From: Chitinivibrionales bacterium
Lineage (GTDB): Bacteria; Fibrobacterota; Chitinivibrionia; Chitinivibrionales; WJMI01
NCBI GenBank assembly: GCA_014729595.1
Contig: WJJU01000215.1
Coordinates: forward strand, 1 to 6,684
Direction: 5' to 3'
DNA: 6,684 nucleotides
This document shows, piece after piece, positions 1 to 5,618 of the stretch. Position 1 is the stretch's first letter; each line of letters starts with the position of its first letter. Under the pieces are notes generated by a model. It did no database searches and was not told the origin of the DNA. It saw only the letters and a list, made by a program, of their open reading frames with translations. The translations under genes and the position numbers were made by a program.

Positions 1-2691
1 CATCAGGCAGGTCTTTTCTTCTGGGCTTCACGGTGGGGGCAACCCCAACAGCAAATGCAAGACGCCAAGCGAAACTATGTACAAATGACATCAGATAAAA
101 ACGTCTACAGCCCAGGGGATAAAGCGACTTTGAGTTTCCCGACTGCAGGGCAGGGAATGGCCTTGTTTACCGTCGAACAGGCTGGGAGCGTTCTGTGGCG
201 TGATTGGAAAGTAGCCGGTGATAGTGTGCTCACTTTCTCGTTTGATGTTACCGAGAGGATGGTGCCCAACTGTTATGCGGTCGTGAGTCTGATTCAGCCA
301 CATAATCAAAATACCAACGATTTGCCAATGCGTCTCTATGGCGTGAAACCGTTGCGGGTAGAGGACCTGTCGACCCGCTTGCCCTTGACACTCACTGCAC
401 CATCGGAATTGCAACCGAAGCAGACATTCAAGGTCGCCGTGAGCTCGAAGAGCAGCAAGCGGGCAAGCTACACGATCGCTGTTGTCGATGAGGGTTTGCT
501 CAGTCTTACCGATTTTGAAACACCTTCACCATGGGATCATTATTTTCAAAAACTCCGTCTCGGTGTGACGACAACAGATAACTATGAACAGGTGCTTGGG
601 GTGCTCTTCCCCGATGTTGACAAATATTTTTCGATCGGTGGTGGCTTCGGTGCTGCCCGAAAACGGCGTCTGGAGCCAACGAAAGTGCGAAGATTTGTGC
701 CGGCAGTGCTCTTTCGTGGTCCAATAGCAATTGATCCCGGGCAAACCGTGACAACCAGTTTTACAATGCCCAACTATATTGGGGCCGTGCGTATCATGGT
801 GGTTGGGGCGGGAGGTCACAGTTATACCTCAATAGAAAGACGTGTGCCGGTTCGACAACCACTCATGGTTTTGCCTACCGTACCACGTACGGCGAGGCCG
901 GGAGACCAGTTCAATATACCGGTGACGGTATTCGTGATGGACAGTGCAGTCGATACGGTCTCCCTTTCGCTCGCAACATCTTCGAACCTGAACATCAAAG
1001 GTGAAACCGAGCGCCGTCTTGTATTCGAAAAACCGGGGCAGCGTGATGCTGCTTTCGCGGTGCAAACGGGCACAATGGTCGGGGCCGATACGGTCAAAGT
1101 AGCTGCAACCGCCGCAAAATTTTCGGCTGATTACACGGTGCATTTGCCAATCAATAGCGCTAATCCGTTCATCACAGAGGTGGCGGAGACCACCGTGGTC
1201 AAGGGTGACACAGTGGCTGTGACCCCCAAGCCTTTTGGTCTTGCAGGTACCAACGCAGCACGGCTCGCTTTCTCGCGCCTTCCCGACATTCAGCTCGAAA
1301 AACGATATAAATATCTACTACGATATCCCTATGGCTGTTTGGAGCAGACCATTTCATCGGCTCTTCCTCAGCTCTATCTGTTCGGGCTGGTTGACCTGGC
1401 AGGACACGAAAAGAAAGCCGCTGTTGATCATATCAATGCCGTAATCGCGCGACTTTCTAAATATCGACTTTCACAAGGCTTTTCTTTTTGGCCCCCCTCG
1501 GCATGGCATCGGGGCGTATACAGCAATTGGGGGACAAGCTATGCAGGTCATTTCATGATAGAAGCACGCGAAATGGGCTATCATGTGCCCCCGGCACTCT
1601 ACGATCATTGGCTCAAGGATGCACAGCGAAGAGCCACCGAAGTTAATCGGAAGAATCATCGTTATCAGACGTATCGGCTCTATTTACTCGCACTCGCCGG
1701 TAAAGCCGATATAGGCGCCATGAATTTGGTGCGAGAAAATTACCTTCCTGAGCTGGATCCTCTCTCGCAGAATTTCTTGGCCGCAGCGTATGATATTGCG
1801 GGGCAAAACGATGCCGCCGAAGCGGTCAAGGGGGCGGCGATTCCTACGGTGACATCCTATCGCGAGATGGAGGGAACCTATGGCTCTGCTCTTCGGGACA
1901 TGGCATTTATCACCTACCTAAATCTGAAAATGGGCGATCTCAAAACTGCCTCTGTGTTGCTTCGTAACCTCACAAAGGCTTTTGGGGCCGATAATTGGTA
2001 TTCGACACAAGAAACAGCGGTCGCTATCCTGGCGCTTGGTACCTACTATCAAAGTGTCCCGATCACCGGGGGGGCAGTTCCTTTTTCGGTGACCATAGGT
2101 GGGAAAACCAAAGAATACCGGCTAACCGGTTATCAGCAGTTAATCGATGTGAGTGATCAATGGGGGAAACCAATAACCATTAGCACCACGCACACCAATC
2201 CTTTGTTTGTCACGCTGTTTACCGAGGGGATACCTCTGGAGTACCAGGTGGAGACAGCGTATCATGGGTTGGCCCTGCAACGAAATTTCTACGATGAAGA
2301 GGGGCGGTCGATCACGGTTGATAATCGACAACAAGGAAAAGCGTTCTGGGTGGTCTATCGGGTGAAGAGTCAATACAGTCAACCTCTCCAGGAATTGGCT
2401 TTGTCGAGTATTTTCCCTGCCGGTTGGGAAATTATCAACACTCGTCTCACTGGTGAGACTCTACCGGCATGGGTCCGGAAGACCGGCGCCGGTACGGGTG
2501 ATTACATGGATATCCGCGATGATCGGGTCAATTGGTTTTTCGATCTTCCCGCCGGCGATGAATCTGTTTTTGCCGTAAAGATCAACCCCACATTCAAAGG
2601 AACTTTTGTGCTGCCCCCCATCTCTGTTGAGGCCATGTACTCCCCGGAATTCTATGCGAGAATTCAAGGGGGGGAGGTTGAGGTGCACTAA
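1..2691 (+). CDS. Bacterial alpha-2-macroglobulin with thioester, 5'-truncated by window edge
   Basis: The frame is open from base 1, so the ATG at 55 is internal and the true start is upstream; 896 codons are visible before TAA. Domain order, in nucleotide positions: an MG-type beta domain (about 90-370); the bait-region/MG-like domain with 'VVDEGLLSL' (about 370-690); the central A2M domain from 'FVPAVLFRGPIAI' to 'VRQPLMVLPTVPRTARPGDQF' (about 690-960); the helical thioester domain with YPYGCLEQT, where CLEQ is at 1336-1347 (about 1225-2040); and a C-terminal MG10-like domain with 'DIRDDRVNWFFDLPAG' (about 2240-2688). Family knowledge: these are large (about 1600-1900 residues) periplasmic, often lipid-anchored protease traps; a bait cleavage exposes the Cys-Gln thioester, which couples to the attacking protease. 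Here the thioester Cys and Gln are both present, so trapping by covalent linkage should be possible. The signal peptide or lipobox cannot be seen. The next gene encodes PBP1C, the usual partner. Identification is firm; the full length is unknown. Confidence 0.95.
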   Translation, partial: HQAGLFFWASRWGQPQQQMQDAKRNYVQMTSDKNVYSPGDKATLSFPTAGQGMALFTVEQAGSVLWRDWKVAGDSVLTFSFDVTERMVPNCYAVVSLIQPHNQNTNDLPMRLYGVKPLRVEDLSTRLPLTLTAPSELQPKQTFKVAVSSKSSKRASYTIAVVDEGLLSLTDFETPSPWDHYFQKLRLGVTTTDNYEQVLGVLFPDVDKYFSIGGGFGAARKRRLEPTKVRRFVPAVLFRGPIAIDPGQTVTTSFTMPNYIGAVRIMVVGAGGHSYTSIERRVPVRQPLMVLPTVPRTARPGDQFNIPVTVFVMDSAVDTVSLSLATSSNLNIKGETERRLVFEKPGQRDAAFAVQTGTMVGADTVKVAATAAKFSADYTVHLPINSANPFITEVAETTVVKGDTVAVTPKPFGLAGTNAARLAFSRLPDIQLEKRYKYLLRYPYGCLEQTISSALPQLYLFGLVDLAGHEKKAAVDHINAVIARLSKYRLSQGFSFWPPSAWHRGVYSNWGTSYAGHFMIEAREMGYHVPPALYDHWLKDAQRRATEVNRKNHRYQTYRLYLLALAGKADIGAMNLVRENYLPELDPLSQNFLAAAYDIAGQNDAAEAVKGAAIPTVTSYREMEGTYGSALRDMAFITYLNLKMGDLKTASVLLRNLTKAFGADNWYSTQETAVAILALGTYYQSVPITGGAVPFSVTIGGKTKEYRLTGYQQLIDVSDQWGKPITISTTHTNPLFVTLFTEGIPLEYQVETAYHGLALQRNFYDEEGRSITVDNRQQGKAFWVVYRVKSQYSQPLQELALSSIFPAGWEIINTRLTGETLPAWVRKTGAGTGDYMDIRDDRVNWFFDLPAGDESVFAVKINPTFKGTFVLPPISVEAMYSPEFYARIQGGEVEVH

Positions 2692-2731
2692 CGATGAAAA
2701 ATCCTTTCAGAAATCAGATATCGACGACATT

Positions 2732-2739
2732 CTTAAGTC
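2732..2739. repeat. Left 8-bp target-site duplication candidate (CTTAAGTC)
   Basis: CTTAAGTC abuts the left terminal repeat of the 141-bp element. It matches CTTAATTC at 2881-2888 on the other side at 7 of 8 positions. The single difference would be a later point mutation, implying the insertion is not brand new. Confidence 0.6.
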
Positions 2740-2880
2740 GTAACTACTCAGGTACGCCCCCTAAAATCCCCACAGGGGAATTTTAGGAGTCGCTGCATGG
2801 TTATTTTGCTTCCGAAGTACCCCCGGCGGGGATTTTAGGGGACGCAGATGCGACAAAAGGCATACCACCTGAGTAGTTAC
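2740..2880. mobile_element. 141-bp MITE-like element with IS66-type ends
   Basis: The ends are a perfect 14-bp inverted repeat: GTAACTACTCAGGT at 2740-2753 and ACCTGAGTAGTTAC at 2867-2880. The bases just outside are CTTAAGTC (2732-2739) and CTTAATTC (2881-2888), an 8-bp direct repeat with one mismatch. Family knowledge: IS66-family elements have inverted repeats starting GTAA and make 8-bp target duplications, so both the end sequence and the duplication length fit. The element has no room for a transposase and no credible ORF; it would have to be moved in trans. It sits between the macroglobulin and pbpC genes. The mobile origin is an inference from these ends; other copies in the genome would confirm it. 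Confidence 0.72.
2758..2841. repeat. Nested inverted repeat inside the miniature element
   Basis: CCCCTAAAATCCCC (2758-2771) is the exact reverse complement of GGGGATTTTAGGGG (2828-2841). The match continues inward through a 3-base gap to a GGGG/CCCC pair, so 2758-2778 and 2821-2841 pair at 19 of 21 positions. The left arm can alternatively fold on itself: CCTAAAATCCCC (2760-2771) pairs with GGGGAATTTTAGG (2775-2787) around a 3-base loop, with one bulged T. In the macroglobulin-pbpC transcript this would make a strong structured segment with two competing folds. No U-run follows it, so it is not a standard terminator. Confidence 0.7.
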
Positions 2881-2888
2881 CTTAATTC
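2881..2888. repeat. Right 8-bp target-site duplication candidate (CTTAATTC)
   Basis: CTTAATTC starts directly after the right terminal repeat (ends 2880) and pairs with CTTAAGTC at 2732-2739 as a direct repeat, with one mismatch at the sixth base. Confidence 0.6.
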
Positions 2889-2945
2889 TTTCTCTGTCAA
2901 ACCGATGGTAAATCAAATGCTGGTTGTGAAAAGACCTGCAAAGTA

Positions 2946-5282
2946 GTGACGATGCACCTATTTCACCGCAATCGAAACCGATTACGTATTCCAATCGCGA
3001 TAGTGGTCCTGGTGATTGCTGCCTGGATTTTTATCCCGATCGGTAACGTTTTTCCAGATTGCTATTCCACGGTTGTGTTCGACCGCAACTGCCGTTTGCT
3101 TCGTGCTTTTTTGGCAGCCGATGAACAGATGCGGTTTCCGTCCGATACAGCAGTATTTTCTGCAAAGTATTACCGTGCCGTTTTGACACAAGAAGATAGG
3201 CGGTTTGAGTACCATCCCGGTGTCGATCCGCTTGCGCTGCTTATGGCTGTGTGGGACAATATTCGTGCCGGAAAAACAGTACGTGGCGGCAGCACGCTAC
3301 CAATGCAGGTTGCTCGTTTGGCCAAGCCGAAATCTCGCACCTATTTCAACAAACTGCGCGAGTGCTGTCGGGCCCTTCGCCTGTCGTTTCACTTGAGCAA
3401 AAAAGAGCTTTTTAAGCTCTACGCCGACCATGTTCCAATGGGGGGAAATATCGTGGGGCTCGAAGCGGCCTCGTATTGCTATTTCAATAAATCCCCGGCA
3501 GAGTTAACGTGGGCCGAAGCCGCTTTGTTTGCAGTCCTTCCCAATGCACCTTCGATGATCAACCTTGGTTCGCGGCGGGAGCGGTTGGTTCACAAGCGCA
3601 ATCGTCTGCTTCAGAAATTGCGTGATGCCGGTGAGTTGGACTCTTTGAGCTATTCCCTTGCCTGTCGGGAGCCGTTGCCGCCACCGGAACCAAATCTGCC
3701 CTTTGTCGCACCGCATTTTACGCGCATGGTCGCCGCCCGGCATGGTAAAGACTATCGCCTTGTGACATCGCTGGATAGCGATATACAGAATACTGTCGAA
3801 GCGGCTGTAAAGGTGCACCATCGACGGCTTGCGGTGCGAGGTATTCCGAACCTTGCGGCACTTGTGGTCGAAACCTCGAGCGGAGCGGTTCGAGCCTATG
3901 TCGGCTCACAACGTTTTGCCGATACAGCGCATGGTGGACAGGTTGATGGGGTGCAGGCCTTTCGGTCGACCGGTAGCCTTCTTAAACCGTTTTTGGTGGC
4001 GAAAGCGCTGGATCGCGGGCCATATAGCATGAAATCATTGGTACAGGATGTCCCGACCTTTTTTGGAACCTTCGCCCCTCAGAATGCATCGGAGCAGTTC
4101 TGTGGCATGGCGCCGCTCGAAAAAGTGTTGATTTCTTCACTAAATGTCCCTTCGGTGCGACTTCTCAATGCCTATGGGGTAGATGATTTTTATGAATTTT
4201 TAGTTGATGCCGGTTTGAAAGGATTATTCCGGTCACCGAGTGGTTATGGTTTGACGCTCATTCTTGGTGGTGCCGAGGCCGGCTTGTGGGAAATGACTGC
4301 CATGTATCGGTCGTTAGGAATGTTGGGGCAGCAGGGGAGGCTTGCTACCACAAACCGTAACGTTTCTACGTCGGTAGCGCAAACAAACGACACTTTGATG
4401 AGTCAAGGCGCAGCGTGGTTGGTGCTGGAGACACTCAAACAGGTACGACGACCGGGAATCGAGCAGTTTTGGGATAGCTTTGAAACCAGTGTTCCCGTGG
4501 CATGGAAAACCGGTACGAGTTACGGTCAAAAAGATGGATGGGCAATTGGAACAAATGCACAATGGACAGTTGGGGTTTGGGCAGGTAATTTTACCGGAGA
4601 GGGAAATGCAGAACTCAGTGGCTCGCGATCAGCGGCACCGCTCCTGTTCACTCTGTTCAACACCCTTACACAACGTGATCGGCCCGTCTGGCCTCAAAAA
4701 CCAGAGCCTAAACTTGACCTGGTTGCCTGCTGTGCTTTGAGCGGGTATCAGATCGGAAAATACTGTCCCGAAACAACCTTCGTGGAAATGCCCAGTTGTG
4801 CCTATCGTCATCGCATCTGTCCATATCATCGACGGTTTCTTATCGACCGCCGGACAGGACGTTCGGTCTGTTCGCTTTGTTGGGACAACGTAGATACGGC
4901 CTGGGTAACGCGAGCCATTTATCCTCCTGCGGCTCGAAAGGTATTGGTACAAACAGGTCATGTGGTGGATTCCATTCCGCTTCACGCACACTCGTGCCCT
5001 ACCGCCACGGATCCCAATCGATTGCAGTTAGTGTACCCAGTCCCCGGAGTCAAGCTGTTCGTCCCCCGAGGGATGGATGGCGCGTATCAAAAAGTAGTGT
5101 TCGAGGCGCGGCATCAGCGATCGAATGCACATCTCTTTTGGTATCTTGATGGGAACTTTGTAGCCGAGACGGAAGGAATCCATACCCCGGCAATCGACCT
5201 TCCCGCCGGCCACCATACGGTGGTTGTGCAAGATGAAGAAGGGTTTTTGCGTACGGTGAGTTTTTGGGCTTTCCGCAGATAG
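2946..5282 (+). CDS. pbpC: Penicillin-binding protein 1C, bifunctional peptidoglycan synthase
   Basis: A class A PBP of 778 residues, close to the usual length (about 770-800 residues). A basic N-terminus and one membrane segment (residues 15-33) anchor it with the bulk in the periplasm. The GT51 glycosyltransferase shows EDRRF (catalytic Glu83), GGSTLPMQ (114-121), a KLRE motif (136-139) and the KKELFKLYADHVPMGG stretch (152-167). The transpeptidase has SLLK (nucleophile Ser344), SLN (398-400) and KTGT (521-524). A cysteine-bearing segment, CALSG...C...CPYH (596-627), and a BiPBP_C domain (about 690-778) are diagnostic of PBP1C. It would polymerise lipid II and cross-link the glycan strands; family members are proposed to repair wall with the linked macroglobulin. 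The start is either GTG 2946 or ATG 2952, both in frame; neither has a strong Shine-Dalgarno sequence, and the reading frame is open back to 2886. The 254-bp gap to the upstream gene contains the miniature element, so an ancestral tighter linkage may have been altered. One small oddity is Pro119 in the GGSTL(T)MQ motif. Confidence 0.96.
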   Translation: MTMHLFHRNRNRLRIPIAIVVLVIAAWIFIPIGNVFPDCYSTVVFDRNCRLLRAFLAADEQMRFPSDTAVFSAKYYRAVLTQEDRRFEYHPGVDPLALLMAVWDNIRAGKTVRGGSTLPMQVARLAKPKSRTYFNKLRECCRALRLSFHLSKKELFKLYADHVPMGGNIVGLEAASYCYFNKSPAELTWAEAALFAVLPNAPSMINLGSRRERLVHKRNRLLQKLRDAGELDSLSYSLACREPLPPPEPNLPFVAPHFTRMVAARHGKDYRLVTSLDSDIQNTVEAAVKVHHRRLAVRGIPNLAALVVETSSGAVRAYVGSQRFADTAHGGQVDGVQAFRSTGSLLKPFLVAKALDRGPYSMKSLVQDVPTFFGTFAPQNASEQFCGMAPLEKVLISSLNVPSVRLLNAYGVDDFYEFLVDAGLKGLFRSPSGYGLTLILGGAEAGLWEMTAMYRSLGMLGQQGRLATTNRNVSTSVAQTNDTLMSQGAAWLVLETLKQVRRPGIEQFWDSFETSVPVAWKTGTSYGQKDGWAIGTNAQWTVGVWAGNFTGEGNAELSGSRSAAPLLFTLFNTLTQRDRPVWPQKPEPKLDLVACCALSGYQIGKYCPETTFVEMPSCAYRHRICPYHRRFLIDRRTGRSVCSLCWDNVDTAWVTRAIYPPAARKVLVQTGHVVDSIPLHAHSCPTATDPNRLQLVYPVPGVKLFVPRGMDGAYQKVVFEARHQRSNAHLFWYLDGNFVAETEGIHTPAIDLPAGHHTVVVQDEEGFLRTVSFWAFRR

Positions 5283-5298
5283 AGTGGCGCGGGGATTA

Positions 5299-5333
5299 GC
5301 ACTATTGCTCATGAGTGCAGATTGCATTTTTTT
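5299..5333 (+). terminator. Weak possible intrinsic terminator after pbpC
   Basis: TGCA-GAT-TGCA (5316-5326) is followed at once by seven T residues (5327-5333). An overlapping alternative stem, GCACT (5299-5303) with AGTGC (5314-5318), precedes the same T-run. Either stem is short (4-6 bp with wobble), so termination would be inefficient; the placement 17-50 bp after the pbpC stop is the main argument for it. Confidence 0.3.
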
Positions 5334-5367
5334 GGGGGGTCGCTACCAGCGTGAGCGTCCCCAAAAA
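5329..5367. repeat. REP-like hairpin with mismatched stem
   Basis: The stem consists of TTTTT (5329-5333) with AAAAA (5363-5367), GGGG (5336-5339) with CCCC (5359-5362), a T/T mismatch, and CGCT (5341-5344) with AGCG (5354-5357), around a 9-base loop. Two Gs at 5334-5335 are bulged. Ts lie on the 5' side and As on the 3' side on both strands, the reverse of a terminator. An extragenic palindrome of the REP class, or an mRNA 3'-end stabiliser, is more likely. This is an inference from shape and location only. Confidence 0.4.
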
Positions 5368-5390
5368 GAAACACCCGATACCATGTGAAT

Positions 5391-5409
5391 GGGGACAATA
5401 CACGTCCCT
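5391..5409. repeat. GGGAC/GTCCC short hairpin, REP-like
   Basis: GGGAC (5392-5396) pairs with GTCCC (5404-5408) around the 7-base loop AATACAC, and a G-T wobble can extend the stem by one. The wider form 'TGGGGACAATACACGTCCC' recalls the extragenic palindromes that accompany REP-associated tyrosine transposases (RAYT) in many genomes. That recollection is from memory; no transposase gene is present here. Confidence 0.35.
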
Positions 5410-5438
5410 TAGTGGGCCATAGAACAGATTACGCTTAA

Positions 5439-5467
5439 TTGCGAATGGGTCCCAGGGGATATACAAT
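5439..5467 (+). promoter_or_regulatory. Distal sigma70-type promoter candidate for the ATPase gene
   Basis: A -35 box TTGCGA (5439-5444) and a -10 box TACAAT (5462-5467) are separated by exactly 17 bp. Transcription would start near 5474 and give a leader of about 145 nt. That leader carries the first CTCCGCTAAAT word, the 12-bp palindrome and the long hairpin. Good match to consensus, but unproven; AT-rich intergenic DNA yields some chance matches. Confidence 0.4.
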
Positions 5468-5499
5468 TATAGTAAGATCAATGGGTGCAAAACCGACCC

Positions 5500-5510
5500 C
5501 TCCGCTAAAT
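5500..5510. repeat. First copy of CTCCGCTAAAT direct repeat
   Basis: This 11-base word recurs identically at 5552-5562, 52 bp downstream, close to five helical turns. A near copy in inverted orientation (ATTTAGCGGGG) lies at 5580-5590. The regular phasing and the promoter context make it a candidate extra operator half-site. Confidence 0.5.
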
Positions 5511-5527
5511 GTGATAACTCGAAGCAC

Positions 5528-5539
5528 ATTGCGCGCAAT
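5528..5539. promoter_or_regulatory. 12-bp perfect palindrome ATTGCGCGCAAT
   Basis: ATTGCGCGCAAT reads the same on both strands and ends 2 bp before the candidate -35 box of the proximal promoter. A symmetric site there could bind a dimeric regulator. Nothing in the sequence says which one. Confidence 0.35.
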
Positions 5540-5541
5540 TT

Positions 5542-5570
5542 TTGCCAATATCTCCGCTAAATCTTATATT
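5542..5570 (+). promoter_or_regulatory. Proximal sigma70-type promoter for the ATPase gene, overlapped by a palindrome
   Basis: A -35 box TTGCCA (5542-5547) and a -10 box TATATT (5565-5570) are spaced by 17 bp. The expected start point is near 5577, about 40 nt before the ATG at 5619. The -10 box and half of the spacer fall inside the long palindrome at 5552-5590, so a protein bound to the palindrome would block RNA polymerase. Confidence 0.5.
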
Positions 5571-5590
5571 TTTTAATATATTTAGCGGGG
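5552..5590. promoter_or_regulatory. Long inverted repeat, candidate operator or leader hairpin
   Basis: CCGCTAAAT (5554-5562) is the exact complement of ATTTAGCGG (5580-5588). Inside it, ATATT (5566-5570) pairs with AATAT (5575-5579) around TTTT, leaving a 3-base bulge (5563-5565). A T-G wobble and a C-G pair extend the outer end to 5552/5590, for about 16 base pairs in total. The left arm word also occurs alone at 5500-5510. It ends 28 bp before the ATPase start codon. Roles that fit are a DNA operator, an mRNA hairpin, or the edge of a mobile unit; the overlap with a -10 box favours an operator. Confidence 0.6.
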
Positions 5591-5607
5591 CCAGGATGCT
5601 TAGAAGC

Positions 5608-5614
5608 AAGGGAG
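5608..5614 (+). promoter_or_regulatory. Ribosome binding site AAGGGAG of the ATPase gene
   Basis: A purine-rich AAGGGAG lies 4 nt before ATG 5619 and 13 nt before the in-frame ATG 5628. The spacing is slightly short for the first ATG but too long for the second, so 5619 is preferred. Confidence 0.55.
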
Positions 5615-5618
5615 CGGT

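Larger units (their letters stand above)
5283..5618. other. 336-bp palindrome-rich intergenic region
   Basis: No credible gene was found on either strand between the pbpC stop and the ATPase start. The first 130 bp hold the weak terminator and two REP-like hairpins; the last 180 bp hold two promoter candidates, a 12-bp palindrome, and three copies of the CTCCGCTAAAT-like word. The change in character near 5430 suggests the boundary between the pbpC 3' region and the control region of an accessory gene. Confidence 0.7.

Noticed and set aside
55..57. ATG at 55 as the macroglobulin start
   Set aside because: The frame is open to base 1 with family-like sequence (FFWASRWG) before it, and the protein would lack its N-terminal half.
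526..819. Overlapping minus-strand ORFs opposite the macroglobulin gene
   Set aside because: Several overlapping frames with Cys/His-rich low-sense peptides, all inside a conserved plus-strand domain.
2740..2880. Possible riboswitch or ncRNA gene in the macroglobulin-pbpC gap
   Set aside because: Terminal inverted repeats with flanking direct repeats explain the boundaries better, and no known riboswitch core was recognised.
4629..4991. 120-codon minus-strand ORF opposite pbpC
   Set aside because: It lies wholly inside a well-supported pbpC reading frame, shows no domain-like sequence and is best explained as an antisense shadow.
5327..5367. Strong hairpin read as a bidirectional rho-independent terminator
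   Set aside because: The T-run is on the 5' side and the A-run on the 3' side of the stem on both strands; a terminator needs the T-run after the stem.
5311..5388. 25-codon ORF starting ATG AGT GCA between pbpC and the ATPase gene
   Set aside because: It has no good ribosome binding site and runs straight through the REP-like hairpin, so its codons are set by the palindrome. No recognisable peptide.
5500..5590. Possible small CRISPR-like array from the repeated CTCCGCTAAAT word
   Set aside because: The copies are only 11 bases, three in number, one inverted, and unevenly spaced; there are no cas genes.
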